The notes under the pieces were generated by a model. The model was not told the origin of the DNA and did no database searches. It saw only the letters and a list, made by a program, of their open reading frames with translations. Of a DNA stretch of 64,000 nt, positions 9,937 to 20,170 are shown one piece after another. The stretch covers positions 234,047,035 through 234,111,034 of the forward strand of contig NC_057795.1 of the NCBI RefSeq assembly GCF_018294505.1, written 5' to 3'. The translations under genes and the position numbers were made by a program. The stretch's first letter is position 1. Every line of letters starts with the position of its first letter. The stretch is from Triticum aestivum. Its lineage: Eukaryota; Streptophyta; Magnoliopsida; Poales; Poaceae.

Positions 9937-10917
9937 TCACATAAGGGCTAGATCACCGAAAGCATAAGGTAACACATGATCCAAAATCAACAAAGGAAGG
10001 ATACAAAGGAAACCGTTCTTCTCCTTGAGGAGGTCTTGATTGTCTTCTCTGGATGGAGGCCTTGAATCCGAATGGATCTTCTCCGAGGAGGCACGGTCCC
10101 TCACGTGGAGTAGATCCGGTACGGATGAGCTATGCTCTATCTCAAGATGAGCTATCCCAACGCTGAGTCTCGAAGTGAGGAGGAGGAGTCCTATATATAG
10201 GCTAGGGGCTAAGGGGTACATGGACTCAGTCCAACACGCGCGCACAGGCGTTGGGAGGGCCGGACGTCCGGGCATCGGTCCGGATGTCCGGTGGCTTGCG
10301 AGGCACTGTATGTCCGGGCTGAGGAGCGGATGTCCGGGCTGGCGCAGATGGCTGTTCTGCTCTCTGGATGGGCGACGCCGGATGTCTGCTCGGAGGGGCT
10401 GGATGTCCGGTGCTTCGGGAGGCACCTGATGTCCGGGGCGATCGCCGGATGTCCGGCCTGACGGGGCAAGCTTCTGTGCTCTCTGGTCGCTGGTGCCGGA
10501 TGTCCGGGATTTTGGCCGGACTTCCAGTGGGGGGCGGATGTCTGGGCTGGACGCCGGATGTCCGGTCGCTGTAGTTTCTTCTGCAGTGGGCTGGCCGTGT
10601 AGATCTCCAGGGGCCGGATGTCCGGGGTCCTGGCCGGATGTCCGGTGCCTGGAGGTTGTTCTTGTCTTCTTCCATTGGTTCTCTTCTTCCATGGACTTGG
10701 GGTCTTTACCATCTTCATGTGCATCCTCGGGAGGGTCCTCTTGGTACCTAATCATGCACAACATTCCGGATTGAGGTACTGGCCATGTGACAAGAGGATC
10801 ATATGAGATATCACTAAGGAGAGAAGTCACCTCGGTCTCGAGAGCTCTAGCTCGTGCTCTAGTCATGGGTCCTCTTGGTGCTTGGTGAGGCGATGGAAGG
10901 TCCATGGGGATGACCAA
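9937..10917 (-). CDS. ORF inside X LTR, resembling the C-terminus of a Gypsy polyprotein
   Basis: A 326-codon frame without stops lies in the LTR. Its first ~65 residues (MDLPSPHQAPRGPMTRARAR, then ETEVTSLL and MLCMIRYQEDPPED) resemble the tail of grass Gypsy polyproteins, which often have a GPMTRARAR-type block. The rest is Pro/Arg/Ser-rich and is simply the translation of the CCGG-type repeat array, then low-complexity sequence past the TATA-like box. The likely reading is that pol of this family runs into its 3' LTR, so the 5' LTR carries an untranslated copy of that end. A separate gene is unlikely. Confidence 0.4.
   Translation of the reverse strand: MVIPMDLPSPHQAPRGPMTRARARALETEVTSLLSDISYDPLVTWPVPQSGMLCMIRYQEDPPEDAHEDGKDPKSMEEENQWKKTRTTSRHRTSGQDPGHPAPGDLHGQPTAEETTATGHPASSPDIRPPLEVRPKSRTSGTSDQRAQKLAPSGRTSGDRPGHQVPPEAPDIQPLRADIRRRPSREQNSHLRQPGHPLLSPDIQCLASHRTSGPMPGRPALPTPVRACWTESMYPLAPSLYIGLLLLTSRLSVGIAHLEIEHSSSVPDLLHVRDRASSEKIHSDSRPPSREDNQDLLKEKNGFLCILPLLILDHVLPYAFGDLALM
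10256..10645. repeat. Array of CCGGA-N2-TCCGG motifs in X LTR
   Basis: About fourteen copies of the 12-mer CCGGATGTCCGG or close variants lie at irregular 13-60 bp spacing (for example at 10260, 10279, 10327, 10379, 10400, 10447, 10497, 10554, 10615 and 10632). Each is an inverted repeat with 5-bp arms and a 2-bp centre and holds two CCGG sites. Four more copies occur in the leader at 9431-9505. Confidence 0.85.
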
Positions 10918-10933
10918 AGGATGCTCCGCATCA

Positions 10934-11498
10934 GATGCTTAAGTCCGTCCAAATCATGTTAGCAATTGCCGCATTTTATGATTATGAAATCTAGCAAATG
11001 GATGTCAAAACTGCATTCCTTAATGGATTCTTAAAGAAGAGTTATATATGATGCAACCAGAAGGTTTGTTGATCCTAAAGGTGCTAACAAAGTGTGCAAG
11101 CTCTAGTGTTCCATCTATGGACTGGTGCAAGCATCTCAGAGTTGGAATATACGCTTTGATGAGGTGATCAAAGCATATGGTTTTATACAGACTTACGGAG
11201 AAGCCTGTATTTACAAGAAAGTGAGTGGGAGCTCTATAGCATTTCTGATATTATATGTGGATGACATATTGTTGATTGGAAATGATATAGAATTTCTGGA
11301 TAGCATAAAAGGATACTCAAATAAAAAAATTCAATAAAAAAACTCAGTGAAGCTACTTACATATTGGGCATCAAGATCTATTTAGATAGATCGAGACGCT
11401 TAATAGGACTTTCACAAAGCACATACCTTGGCTAAGTTTTGAAGTTCAAAATGGATCAATCTAAGAAAGGGTTCTTGCCTATGTTGCAAGGTGTGAAG
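10934..11498 (+). pseudogene. C: Copia reverse transcriptase fragment, left part
   Basis: The plus strand encodes Copia-type RT: a KSVQIMLAIAAF block, QMDVKTAFLNG, a GFVDPKGANKVCKL block, then SIYGLVQASQSWN and the catalytic YVDDILLIGND (about 11256-11288). A TAG stands before QMDVKTAFLNG where related elements have Trp, and the frame shifts several times. It is bounded on the left by the LTR of X and on the right by E2, and continues in register at 21695. C is the oldest layer of the nest. Confidence 0.9.
11494..11498. repeat. Target site duplication of E2, left copy (TGAAG)
   Basis: TGAAG directly precedes the outer end of the E2 LTR and recurs at 21695-21699 after the other LTR. Joining the flanks with one copy restores the Copia reading frame. 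Confidence 0.95.
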
Positions 11499-13014
11499 TG
11501 ATGACCCACAAGTATATGGGGTCAATTGTAGCCTTTTAGAAAAGTAAGAGTGTCGAACCCAACGAAGAGCAGAAGGAAATGACAAGTGGTTTTCAGCAAG
11601 GTAATGTCCGCAAGTGCTAAAATTGTAAGTAGCATAGTAGTTTGATAGCAAGATAATTTTTAACGAGCAAGTAACGATAGTAGTAACAAAATTGCAGCAA
11701 GGTAGCCCAATCCTTTTGAGGCAAAGTACAGGCCAAAACGGTCTCTTATGATAAGCAAAGTGTTCTTGAGGGTACACGGGAATTTCATCTAGTCACTTTC
11801 ATCATGTTGGCTTAATTCGTGTTCGCTACTTTGATAATTTGATATGTGGGTGGACCGGTGCTTAGGTGTTGTTCTTAATTGAACAAACCTCCTACTTATG
11901 ACTAACCCTCTCGCAAGCATCCACAACTACGAGAAAAGTATTAGGAACAAATTCTCACCATAGCATTGAACTTTCGGATCCAATCGGTCCCTTGCGGAAT
12001 AACGCATAAACTAGGATTTAAGCTTCTGTCACTCTCGCAACCTATCATCTAATAACTACTCCACAATGCATTCCCTTAGGCTCAAATGTGGGGAAGTGTC
12101 ATGTAGTCGACATTCACATGACACCACTAAGGGAATCACAACATCCACATCAACAAAATATCAAACACATATCAAGTTCACATGATTACTTGCAACATGA
12201 TTTCTCCCGTGACCTCAAGGACAAAAGTAACTACTCACAAATGATAATCATGCTCAAGATCAGAGGGGTATTAAATAGCATAATGGATCTGAATATATAA
12301 TCTTCCACCAAATAAACCATATAGTAATCAACTACAAGATGTAATCAACACTACTAGTCACCCACAAGCAACAATCTATAGTTCCGGTACAAGACTGAGC
12401 ACAAGAGATGAACTAGGGTTTGAGAGGAGTTGGTGCTGTTGAAGATGTTGATGAAGATAGCCCTCCCCAAGATGGGAGAGTTGTTGCAGATGATGATGAC
12501 GATGATTTCCCCCTCCGAGAGGGAAGTTCTCCTAGTGGAGTCGCTCTACCGGAGGGCAAAAGTACTCCTGCCCAAGTTCCACCTCCAGACGGCGACGCTT
12601 CATCCTGAAAGTCCTCCCCTTATTTTTTCTAGGTCAAACTGACTTATATACCAGAAGAGGAGCACCGGAGGTGGGCCTGGGTGAGCACAACCCACCAGGG
12701 CGTGCCTGGGCTCCCTAGCGCGCCCAGGTGGGTTGTGCCCACCTGGTGGGCCCCCTCTAGTACTTATTGAATCCAAATATTCTTATTTGTTTCATAAAAA
12801 ATCCTCATGAAGTTTCAGCTCATTTGGAGTTGTACAGAATAGGTAGCTTGACGTAGCTTTTTCAGGTCCACATTTCCAGCTGCCAGAATTCTCCCCCTTT
12901 GTGTATACCTTGCATATTGTGAGAGAAAAGGCATTAGAATTACTCCAAAAGCATTATTATACAATAAAACAACATAACTAACAGTAGGAAATATGTTGCA
13001 AAATGGACGTATCA
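11499..13014 (-). repeat. E2 3' LTR (1516 bp)
   Basis: The plus strand reads TGATGACCCACAAGTATATG at the left and ...GGACGTATCA at the right; on the element strand it starts TGATACGTCC. The polypurine tract lies directly to its right. It holds a GC-rich block at about 12655-12760. Confidence 0.95.
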
Positions 13015-13028
13015 ACTCCCCCAAGCTT
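13015..13028 (-). promoter_or_regulatory. E2 polypurine tract
   Basis: On the minus strand AAGCTTGGGGGAGT directly precedes the 3' LTR, matching the E1 tract. Confidence 0.85.
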
Positions 13029-14596
13029 AGACCTCGCTTGTCCTCAAGCAAAACCGAAGTCGAAAAATTATCCACATGCTTAGAGAGAGAGGTATGAATA
13101 AAAACAAAAATACGGACATAGCAGCATCATGTAACTTATTATAACAGTAACACACTTTAACATAAAAAATTTATCATAGACTTCTCATGAACAAGTGACA
13201 ATTCATCACAACATCAAAGTATAAAGCATAAACTTTATTGGAAACCAACAAACTATGTTCTCAGTCAACTTTGCAACTACAATTCATCATCTTTTCAGGA
13301 AGGGTCACGTATCAGAGCCTTTAGGAAAGTCCACATACTCAACCATCATTTAGTTTTCTATGATTGCTAACACTCACCGCATAAACATGAGCAAAATGTT
13401 TCAACCGGACACATAGAAAGATAGGGGCTTATAGTTTCGCCTCCCAACGCATTCACCTCAAGGGTGATGTCAACAATAATAACTCATGCTACCCTTATTC
13501 AACTGGATATATGTGCCTAGATCTTTCCTCACCACATGATGCTTGCCAAAGGAGAAAAATAAAAGGAATAGAGAGAAACACTTTGACACTTGCATGAAAG
13601 TAAATATGTGAAAGTAAAAGATAGGCCCTTCACAGAGGGAAGCAGAGGTTGCCATGTGCTTTTCGTTTGTATGCTCAACCCCTTCGTGCAAGAGAACGTC
13701 ACGTTATATTGCAGAACGTCACATTATATTGCCCCTTGTGATGGAAACCTTTATTATGCAGTCTATCGCTTTTATTCTTTGCCATCACAAGTTTGTACAA
13801 TGCTCAAATTTCCCTTACACTAAATGATCTTACACTTTTAGAAGCAAATTTCATTGCCCTTTTTGCACCGATGACAACTTACTTGAAGGATCTTACTCAA
13901 TCCATAGGTAGGTATGGTGGACTCTCAAACAAGATTTGGGTTTAAGGGTTTTGGATGCACAAGTAGTATCTCTACTTACTGTGGAGTTTTTGGCTAGCAA
14001 AGATAGGGGCAAGCACCACATGTTGAAGGATCTATGACTATAACTTCTAGAATATGAACAAACATAAATCATTATGTTGTCTTCCTTGTCCAATGTCAAC
14101 AATTTTGGCATATAATATTTTGATGGGTGCTCTCAATCACAAAAGATTTCCAGGATAGTGTATTTGTATGTGAATCTTCTCTTCCCTTATTAAATCTTTC
14201 ATGAGTTGCATCATTGTCCAATGCTATGTTTGTCAATGTACAAATTTACTACTTACACTTTTCCTTGTGTAATGTCATCACTTACCATAAGGTTAGCATA
14301 TGATCTTTTTCATTTATTTCCTTTCTTTTTATTGAAACAACAAAGTAAAGAAGGCAAAACTCAAACTAAACTTTATTATATATCTCGCACACGATTACAA
14401 GGATTGATCACTAAGTAACTCTCGAAAAGAAAGGATCGAACTAAATTTTTATTCATCTACAGCAAAGGATAACCATGGATCGAACTAAGAAAGTAAAGGC
14501 AAAAGACAGTGGAGATGATACGAGACTGGGGCACCTCCCCCATGCTTGGCAATAGCCAAGGGGAGTGCCCATACCCGATACTCAGTTTTCTTTTGG
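13029..14596 (-). other. E2 non-coding 3' internal region
   Basis: About 1.57 kb between the third ORF and the polypurine tract with no coding signal. The part at 13029-13490 matches the equivalent E1 region. The part at about 13500-14560 has no counterpart in E1, so it was either inserted here or lost from E1. Confidence 0.6.
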
Positions 14597-15106
14597 TCAT
14601 GAAGAAGGAGGTGGTGGTGATGAAGTAGAAGCAATCTTGTCCTCTGGTTTCCATGGCAGAGGCTCACCATCATAAGAGGAGGAATGAGTCTCTCGGATCC
14701 TGCAACTGGAAGCCAAACTCATACCTTTGAACCTTGCCTCATATTCAAAGACTTGGCTTTGAAGGTCGTGAATCTAGCTATGGAGGAAGTTGATTTGCTC
14801 GCTGAGGGAGAAGACAATGTCCTTCATGGACTTGCCATCCACCTTGAGATCACGGGTGTAGTCCACGATCATGAGGTGATTGGCATTGAGTCCATGTTCC
14901 ACCATCCCCTTGCATCGAAAAATGTCTCGCTCCATAGCATCAAGCCTGCCCTCCACGGATCCATTCCCCTTGGGTCCTTGCACATCGCGGATGTGCAGCA
15001 CCCCATCAAGCATCTGGATAGCTTGAGGGTGCTGCATCACCTCCCGCAGATATGGGTTGATGATGTTGATGAAGAACTTGTCCTTAGAGGAGCTTGAAGC
15101 GTCCAT
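14597..15106 (-). pseudogene. E2 third ORF, coiled-coil protein of unknown function (one stop)
   Basis: A single frame of about 169 codons starts at ATG 15106-15104 and ends at TGA 14599-14597. The only defect is one in-frame TAG near 14776, where E1 has Gln in AQICDLQ (a CAG-to-TAG transition). Conserved blocks with E1 are KDKFF, INPYL, GVLHIRDVQGP, GLNANHLMI and YDGEPLPW plus a Pro/Ser tail. Heptad-like leucines predict a coiled coil (IVFSLSEQINFLHS). A long pyrimidine tract with CAG at 15121-15119 lies just upstream and may be a splice acceptor. No signal peptide or membrane segment is seen. Function unknown; the same frame kept over its full length in two diverged copies argues that it was a real protein. 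Confidence 0.75.
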
Positions 15107-15118
15107 GATGGATTGGAT

Positions 15119-15150
15119 CTGATAGAAGACAGCAAGAAAAAGAAAACAAG
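15119..15150 (-). promoter_or_regulatory. Putative 3' splice site ahead of E2 third ORF
   Basis: On the minus strand a tract of mostly T and C (about 15160-15122) ends in CAG at 15121-15119, 13 bases before the ATG. The matching position in E1 has the same layout. This suggests expression from a spliced RNA. Confidence 0.5.
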
Positions 15151-15431
15151 AGATTTCTCCGCGATACGGAGGTCAACAGGTTCGGGAGGTATATAAAGAT
15201 TTTTTATCTTGGGGAACAAGAAGAACGGAAGAAAAAACAGAGTCCAAAAAGTACCCGAGGTGGGCACAACGCACCGGGGCGCGGCATGCCCTGGTGTATC
15301 ATGCCCACCAAGGTCACTTTCCTGGAAGTTTCTTATTTTCCTAATTTTTCAAATATTCCAAAACTGACAAAAAATATTTTTGCGGATTTTTGGCAGTCTG
15401 TTTACTTACCGTATCACATACCTCCCTTTTT

Positions 15432-16445
15432 TCATGATTCTATAGTGTTCCGGAAGGTTTCCTTTACGTGTTCTTCCGGTGTCAAAGTTTGGATGATATT
15501 TCTTTCAACATTAATGAGCGTACCTGAGATATAGTGTTTTATTCGTTGGCCCTTGACAACCTTCGGGTTAGTACCATCAACATTATTTATTTTGATAGCT
15601 CCGGATTGATAGACCTCCTCGATGACATAGGGTCCTTCCCATTTGGAGAGGAGTTTTCCTAAAAAGAATCTGAAATGAGAGTTGTACAAAATAACATATT
15701 CTCCAACTTTGAACTCACGCTTTTGGATTCTTCTGTCATGCCACCTTTTAACTTTTTCTTTGAATAACTTTGCATTTTCATAAGCATGGGTTCTCCATTC
15801 ATCTAATGAGCTAATATCAAATAACCTCTTTTCACCAACAAGTTTGAAATCATAATTGAGTTCTTTAATTGCCCAGTATGCTTTATGTTCTAACTCAAGA
15901 GGCAAATGACAAGCTTTTCCATAAACCATTTTATATGGAGACATACCCATAGGATTTTATAAGCTGTTCTATAAGCCCAAAGTGCATCATCTAATTTCTT
16001 AGACCAATTCTTCCAGGAACTATTGCCAGTCTTTTGTAAGATTAGTTTCATTTCTCTATTGCTAATTTCAACCAGACCACTAGACTGAGGATGATAAGGT
16101 GATGCAATTCTATGGTTAAGATCATACTTATCAAGCATTTTACAGAAAGCACCATGAATAAAGCGTGAACCACCATCAGTCATTAAATATCTAGGGCCTA
16201 CAAACCTTGGGAAAATAACTTCCTTGAGCATTTTAATAGAGGTGTTGTGATCAGCACTACTGGTTGGAATAGATTCTACCCACTTAGTAACATAATCAAC
16301 GGCAACCAAAATATGCGTATACCCATTAGAGGAAGGAAAAGGTCACATGAAATCAAATCCCTAAACATCAAATGGTTCAACAGCAAGTGAATAATTCATA
16401 GGCATTTCTTGACGCTTACCGATATTGCCTATTCTTTGTCATTCA
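15432..16445 (-). pseudogene. E2 integrase core and C-terminus (stops and frameshifts)
   Basis: On the minus strand the core includes VAVDYVTKWVESIP, LMTDGGSRFIHGAF (catalytic Asp) and GLVEISNREM (catalytic Glu). The block with the first Asp (GFDFM near 16350) is flanked by two stops, one of them where the Trp of DVWGFDYMG stands in E1. The frame shifts near 15955, where E1 reads [15 protein letters not shown] without a break. The C-terminal part ([20 protein letters not shown]) is intact to the stop at 15432, where E1 is frameshifted. Integrase inserts cDNA in the nucleus; here it is non-functional. Confidence 0.88.
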
Positions 16446-17726
16446 TCACAAGACGACAAACTGACGAGCATCTTTGAAGAGAGTATGCCAATAAAAACAA
16501 GATTGCAATACCTTATGAGCGGTTCTGTCTCCCGCGTGATATCCTCCATAAGCTTCAGAGTGATATTTCCGTAGGATTTGTTCCTGTTCATGCTTAGGTA
16601 CACAACGTTTAATAGTACCATCTACTCCTTCTTTATAAAGATATGGGTCATCCCAAAAGTAATGTCTTAAATCGAGAAGATTTTTTTTCTTTTGTTGGTA
16701 TGTGAAGCTAGCCAGTATGTATTTAGTAATAATATAATTAGCATAGTCAGCATACGAAGTTGTACTATTAGAAACATTTATTGCAGCTAATTGTTCATTG
16801 GGAAAGCTATCATTAATAGGTTGTGGGTCATGAAGAATATTTTCAAGCCTAGACAAGTTATCAGCTACGGGGTTCTCTGCCCCTTTCCTATCAGTGATAT
16901 GCAAATCAAATTCTTGTAGCAGAAGAACCCACCTAATGAGTCTAGGTTTAGCATCTTTCTTTTCCATAAGATATTTTATAGCAGCATGATCGGTGTGAAC
17001 AATCACTTTAGAATCAACAATGTAAGATCTGAATTTATCACAAGCAAACAACACTGCTAAGAATTCTTTTTCAGTAGTAGCATAAATTTGTTGAGCACTG
17101 TCTAGAGTTTTACTATCATAATGGATAACATTCAGTTTCTTATCAACTCTTTGCCCTAGAACAACACCAATGGCATAATCACTAGCATCACACATAATCT
17201 CAAAAGGCAAGTTCCAATCAGGTGGTTGAACTACAGGTGCAGTAATTAAGGCTTTCTTTAGTGTTTCAAAGGCTTCCAAGCAATCATCATTAAACACAAA
17301 GGGAATATCCTTTTGCAAAAGATTCGTAAGAGGCCTAGAAATTTTAGAAAAGTCTTTGATAAACCTCCTGTAGAAACCAGCATGACCAAGGAAACTACAA
17401 ATACCTTTGTTATCTTGAGGACATGGCATTTTCTCAATTGCATCAACCTTGGCCTGGTCCAATTCAATGCCTCTTTCAGAAATTTTATGGCCCAAAACAA
17501 TACCTTCGTTAACCATAAAGTGGCACTTCTCCCAATTCAAGACAAGATTTGTTTGTTCACATGTCTGCAAAACTCGATCAAGATTGCTTAAACAATCATC
17601 AAAAGACTTCCCATAAATGGAAAAGTCATCCATGAAAATCTCAACAATCTTTTCACAAAAATCAAAGAATGTAGCAGTCATACATCTTTGAAAGGTAGCA
17701 GATGCATTACATAAACCAAAAGGCAT
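16446..17726 (-). pseudogene. E2 RT palm/thumb, RNase H and integrase zinc finger
   Basis: A 426-codon frame from [16 protein letters not shown]. It contains the RT catalytic pair FMDDFSIYG, the connection [18 protein letters not shown], RNase H ([38 protein letters not shown]) and the first half of the integrase zinc finger ([13 protein letters not shown]). It ends out of frame after DARQF near 16450, which cuts the second Cys pair. The Trp codon at LNWEKCHF is intact, where E1 has a stop. Confidence 0.9.
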
Positions 17727-18053
17727 ACATCTATAAGCATAAGTTCCAAAAGGACAAGTAAAAGTGGTCTTAGATAATCCTTATAACATTTGATCAATAA
17801 AAGGCAGAGGGTAATGATCTTTTCTAGTTGCTTTGTTTAATTTTCTACAATCAATTACCATCCTATAGCGAGTGACGATTCTTTGTGGAATAAGCTCATT
17901 CTTATCATTGGGAACAACAGTAATACCTCCCTTCTTAGGGACACAATGAACAAGACTTACCCATCTACTATTAGCGATAGGATAGATTAAACATGCTTCC
18001 AGAAGTTTCAATATTTTTGTTCTTACCACTTCTTTCATCTTCGGGTTTAACCG
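17727..18053 (-). pseudogene. E2 RT N-terminal part with internal deletion
   Basis: The minus strand encodes LKLLEACLIYPI, VSLVHCVPKKGG, RMVIDCRKLNKAT and HYPLPFIDQML, then a stop, then [12 protein letters not shown]. Compared with E1 the stretch between two Ser-Lys codon pairs is missing, about 75 bp, including the LDGYSG block with the first catalytic Asp. A TGA at about 18053 lies in the Arg-Arg-Leu-Asn-Pro junction to the protease part, next to the position of the matching E1 stop. Without the first Asp the polymerase cannot work. Confidence 0.85.
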
Positions 18054-19376
18054 TCATTGGTGATCAACAACGGGTTTAGCATCAGGTTCCATATTAATCT
18101 TGTGCTGACATAGAGTAGGACTAATGCCCTTAAGATCATCAAGAGTATATCCGATAGCAGCTTTGTGCTTCCTTAGAACTTTCAATAATCTTTCTTCTTC
18201 ATGTTCTAAAAGGTTAGCACTAATAATAACAGGATATATCTTTTTCTCGTCAAGATAAGCATATTTCAAAGTGGTTGGCAATTGTTTTAATTCAAATACA
18301 GGATCACCTTTAGGTGGAGGAGGACCTCCTAGAGTTTCAATAGGCAAATTGTGTTTAAGCAGAGGTTGCTGTTCGAAAAAGATTTTCTCTATTTCATTTC
18401 TTTCACGCATATGCAAATCATTTTCATGGTCTGGCAAATATTGTTCCAAAGGATCAGTAGGAGGTACAGCAATAGAAGCAAGACCAATAATTTCATTCTT
18501 ACTAGGCAAATCTTTCTTGTGAGGTTGTCTACTAAACTTGGAAAAATTAAATTCATGAGATTCATCACCAAAGCTAACACCGATAGTTTGTTTCTTACAA
18601 TCTATTCTGGCATTGACGGTGTTCAAGAAAGGTCTGCCAAAGATAATGGGACGAAAATCATCTTGTGGGGAGCCAAGAACAAGAAAATCAGTAGGGTATT
18701 TTATTTTCCCACACAAGAATTCAACATCTCTAAGAATCCCAATTGGTGATATAGTATCTCTATTGGCAAGTTTAATAGTGACATCTATGTCTTCTAGTTC
18801 AGTAGGTGTCGATTCATTCTTAATTTCTTCATATAAGGAAAAACGAATAGCACTCACACTAGAACCTAGGTTACATAACCCACGATAACAGTGATCTCCT
18901 ATCTTAATTGAGACAACGAGCATGCCAACAACTGGTCTATGTTTATCCTTTCCATCAAGTTTGGTAATTCTAGAAGCTTCGTCATGGAAGTAAATAACAT
19001 GCCCATCAATATTATCGACTAAGAGATCTTTAATCATAGAAACACTAGGTTCAACTCCGATTTGTTCAGCTGGTTTGGGTGTTCTAACATAACTTTTGTT
19101 AACCATAGTTGAAGCTTTAGCATGTTCCTTCATCCTAACAGGGAAAGGTGGTTTTTCAATATAAGCAGTGGGAATAACTGGATCAACATTGTAAATGATA
19201 GTTTCTTCTTTAGCTTTTACCGGTTCTTTAGCTTCTTCTTTAATAGGTGGGTGATATTTAAACCACTTCTCCTTAGGGAGATCAACATGGGTAGCAAAAG
19301 ATTCACAAAAGGAGGGTACTATCTCATAGTCAAGCCCATATTTAGTGCTAAACTTTTGAAAAGCATCGGTATTCAT
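18054..19376 (-). pseudogene. E2 gag end, protease and linker (catalytic Asp lost)
   Basis: A 440-codon frame covers the end of gag (FCESFATHVDLPKEKWFKYH), the protease and the linker to RT. The active-site motif reads LCNLGSSVSAI, so the catalytic Asp of E1's LCDMGAS is Asn here, a GAC/GAT-to-AAC change. Downstream blocks DVTIKLANRDT, DFLVLGSPQDDF and IIFGRPFLNT are intact. The frame is longer than in E1 because E2 lacks the E1 frameshifts near 660 and 1445. It ends in the TGA before RT. Confidence 0.88.
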
Positions 19377-19475
19377 AAAAGATTTAACACAATCAAACTT
19401 AGGTTCAATACCTGACTCTTTACCTTCGTTGAGTTCCCAATCTTCAGAGTTGTGTTTAATTCTTTCTAAAAGATC

Positions 19476-19931
19476 TCACCGGAATTCAATAGTCTTCTTC
19501 ATAAAAGAACTAGTCCCAGAAGTATCGAGCATGGATTGATCATTATGAGAAAGTCGAGCATAAAAATTCTGAATAATAGTTTCTCTTGAGAGCTCATCAT
19601 TGGGGCATGAATATGACATTGACTTAAGCCTCCCCCAACCTAGAGCGACACTTTCTCCTTCATGAGGCCAAAAATTATATATATAATTCTGATCATGATG
19701 AACTAGGTGCATAGGATAATTTTTTTGATGAAATTCCAATTTCAACCGATTCCAGTTCCAAGATCCAATATCATCGCATAGCCTATACCATGTCAATGCT
19801 GTTCCCTTCGAAGATAAAGGGAAAACCTTCTTATTAGCTTCATCTCCGGGTAAACCTGCAAGCTTAAACAATCCACAAATTTCATCCACATATATCAAGT
19901 GCATATCAGGATTCGGTTCCATCTCCTGCAT
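19476..19931 (-). pseudogene. gag: E2 gag capsid part
   Basis: A 151-codon minus-strand frame with the capsid blocks CGLFKLAGLPGDEANKKVFP, TALTWYRLCDDIGSW and YPMHLVHHDQNYIYNFWP, collinear with E1 gag. The frame ends in TGA in the segment where E1 reads FKWDLLERIKR. The N-terminus lies in other frames toward the primer-binding site (about 19932-20140), so gag is broken at both ends of this stretch. Confidence 0.85.
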
Positions 19932-20142
19932 AAGGATTAGCTGGTAGTTATTCTACCATACCCGAAGGAATTTCATATTAAATACTTTCAGTAGGTGCAG
20001 TAAGTTGAGGGGCAACTAATTGTGGTTCCGGTCGAGGTGAAGATACCTCGAACAAACCCCTCAAAGGATTGTTTCCATAGTAGCAAGTGACAATAAATTT
20101 TAGCATGTAGTAATAATGTTTCCTTACCAAGAGCGCTTCACT

Positions 20143-20159
20143 CCCCAGCAACGGTGCCA
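20143..20159 (-). promoter_or_regulatory. E2 primer-binding site
   Basis: On the minus strand TGGCACCGTTGCTGGGG lies 11 bases inside the 5' LTR. E3 has the closely related TGGCGCCGTTGCCAGGG in the same place. The cognate tRNA was not determined. Confidence 0.65.
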
Positions 20160-20170
20160 GAAAATAGCCT

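Larger units (their letters stand above)
7508..10933 (-). mobile_element. X: minus-strand Gypsy element, 5' part (LTR, leader, gag)
   Basis: Reading the minus strand from right to left there is an LTR (10933-9801), a primer-binding site, a long leader and the start of a gag gene that is cut at 7508 by E1. The rest of X lies beyond the left window edge. X abuts Copia reverse transcriptase at 10934, so it is inserted in element C; the flanking 5 bp there are GATGC, which should recur at the other end of X outside the window. The family is not recognised. Confidence 0.75.
9801..10933 (-). repeat. X 5' LTR (1133 bp)
   Basis: The plus strand starts TGATGTAGGG at 9801 and ends CCGCATCA at 10933, giving a TGATG/CATCA terminal inverted repeat. 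The primer-binding site lies at the inner end and Copia sequence at the outer end. A TATA-like CTATATATAG at 10191-10200 suits transcription on the minus strand. The LTR contains an array of CCGGA-N2-TCCGG motifs and an ORF resembling the end of a Gypsy polyprotein. Confidence 0.7.

Noticed and set aside
10175..10806. Several frames with repeated Pro-Asp-Ile-Arg or Met-Ser-Gly
   Set aside because: They are translations of the CCGG-type repeat array in all frames, not separate proteins.
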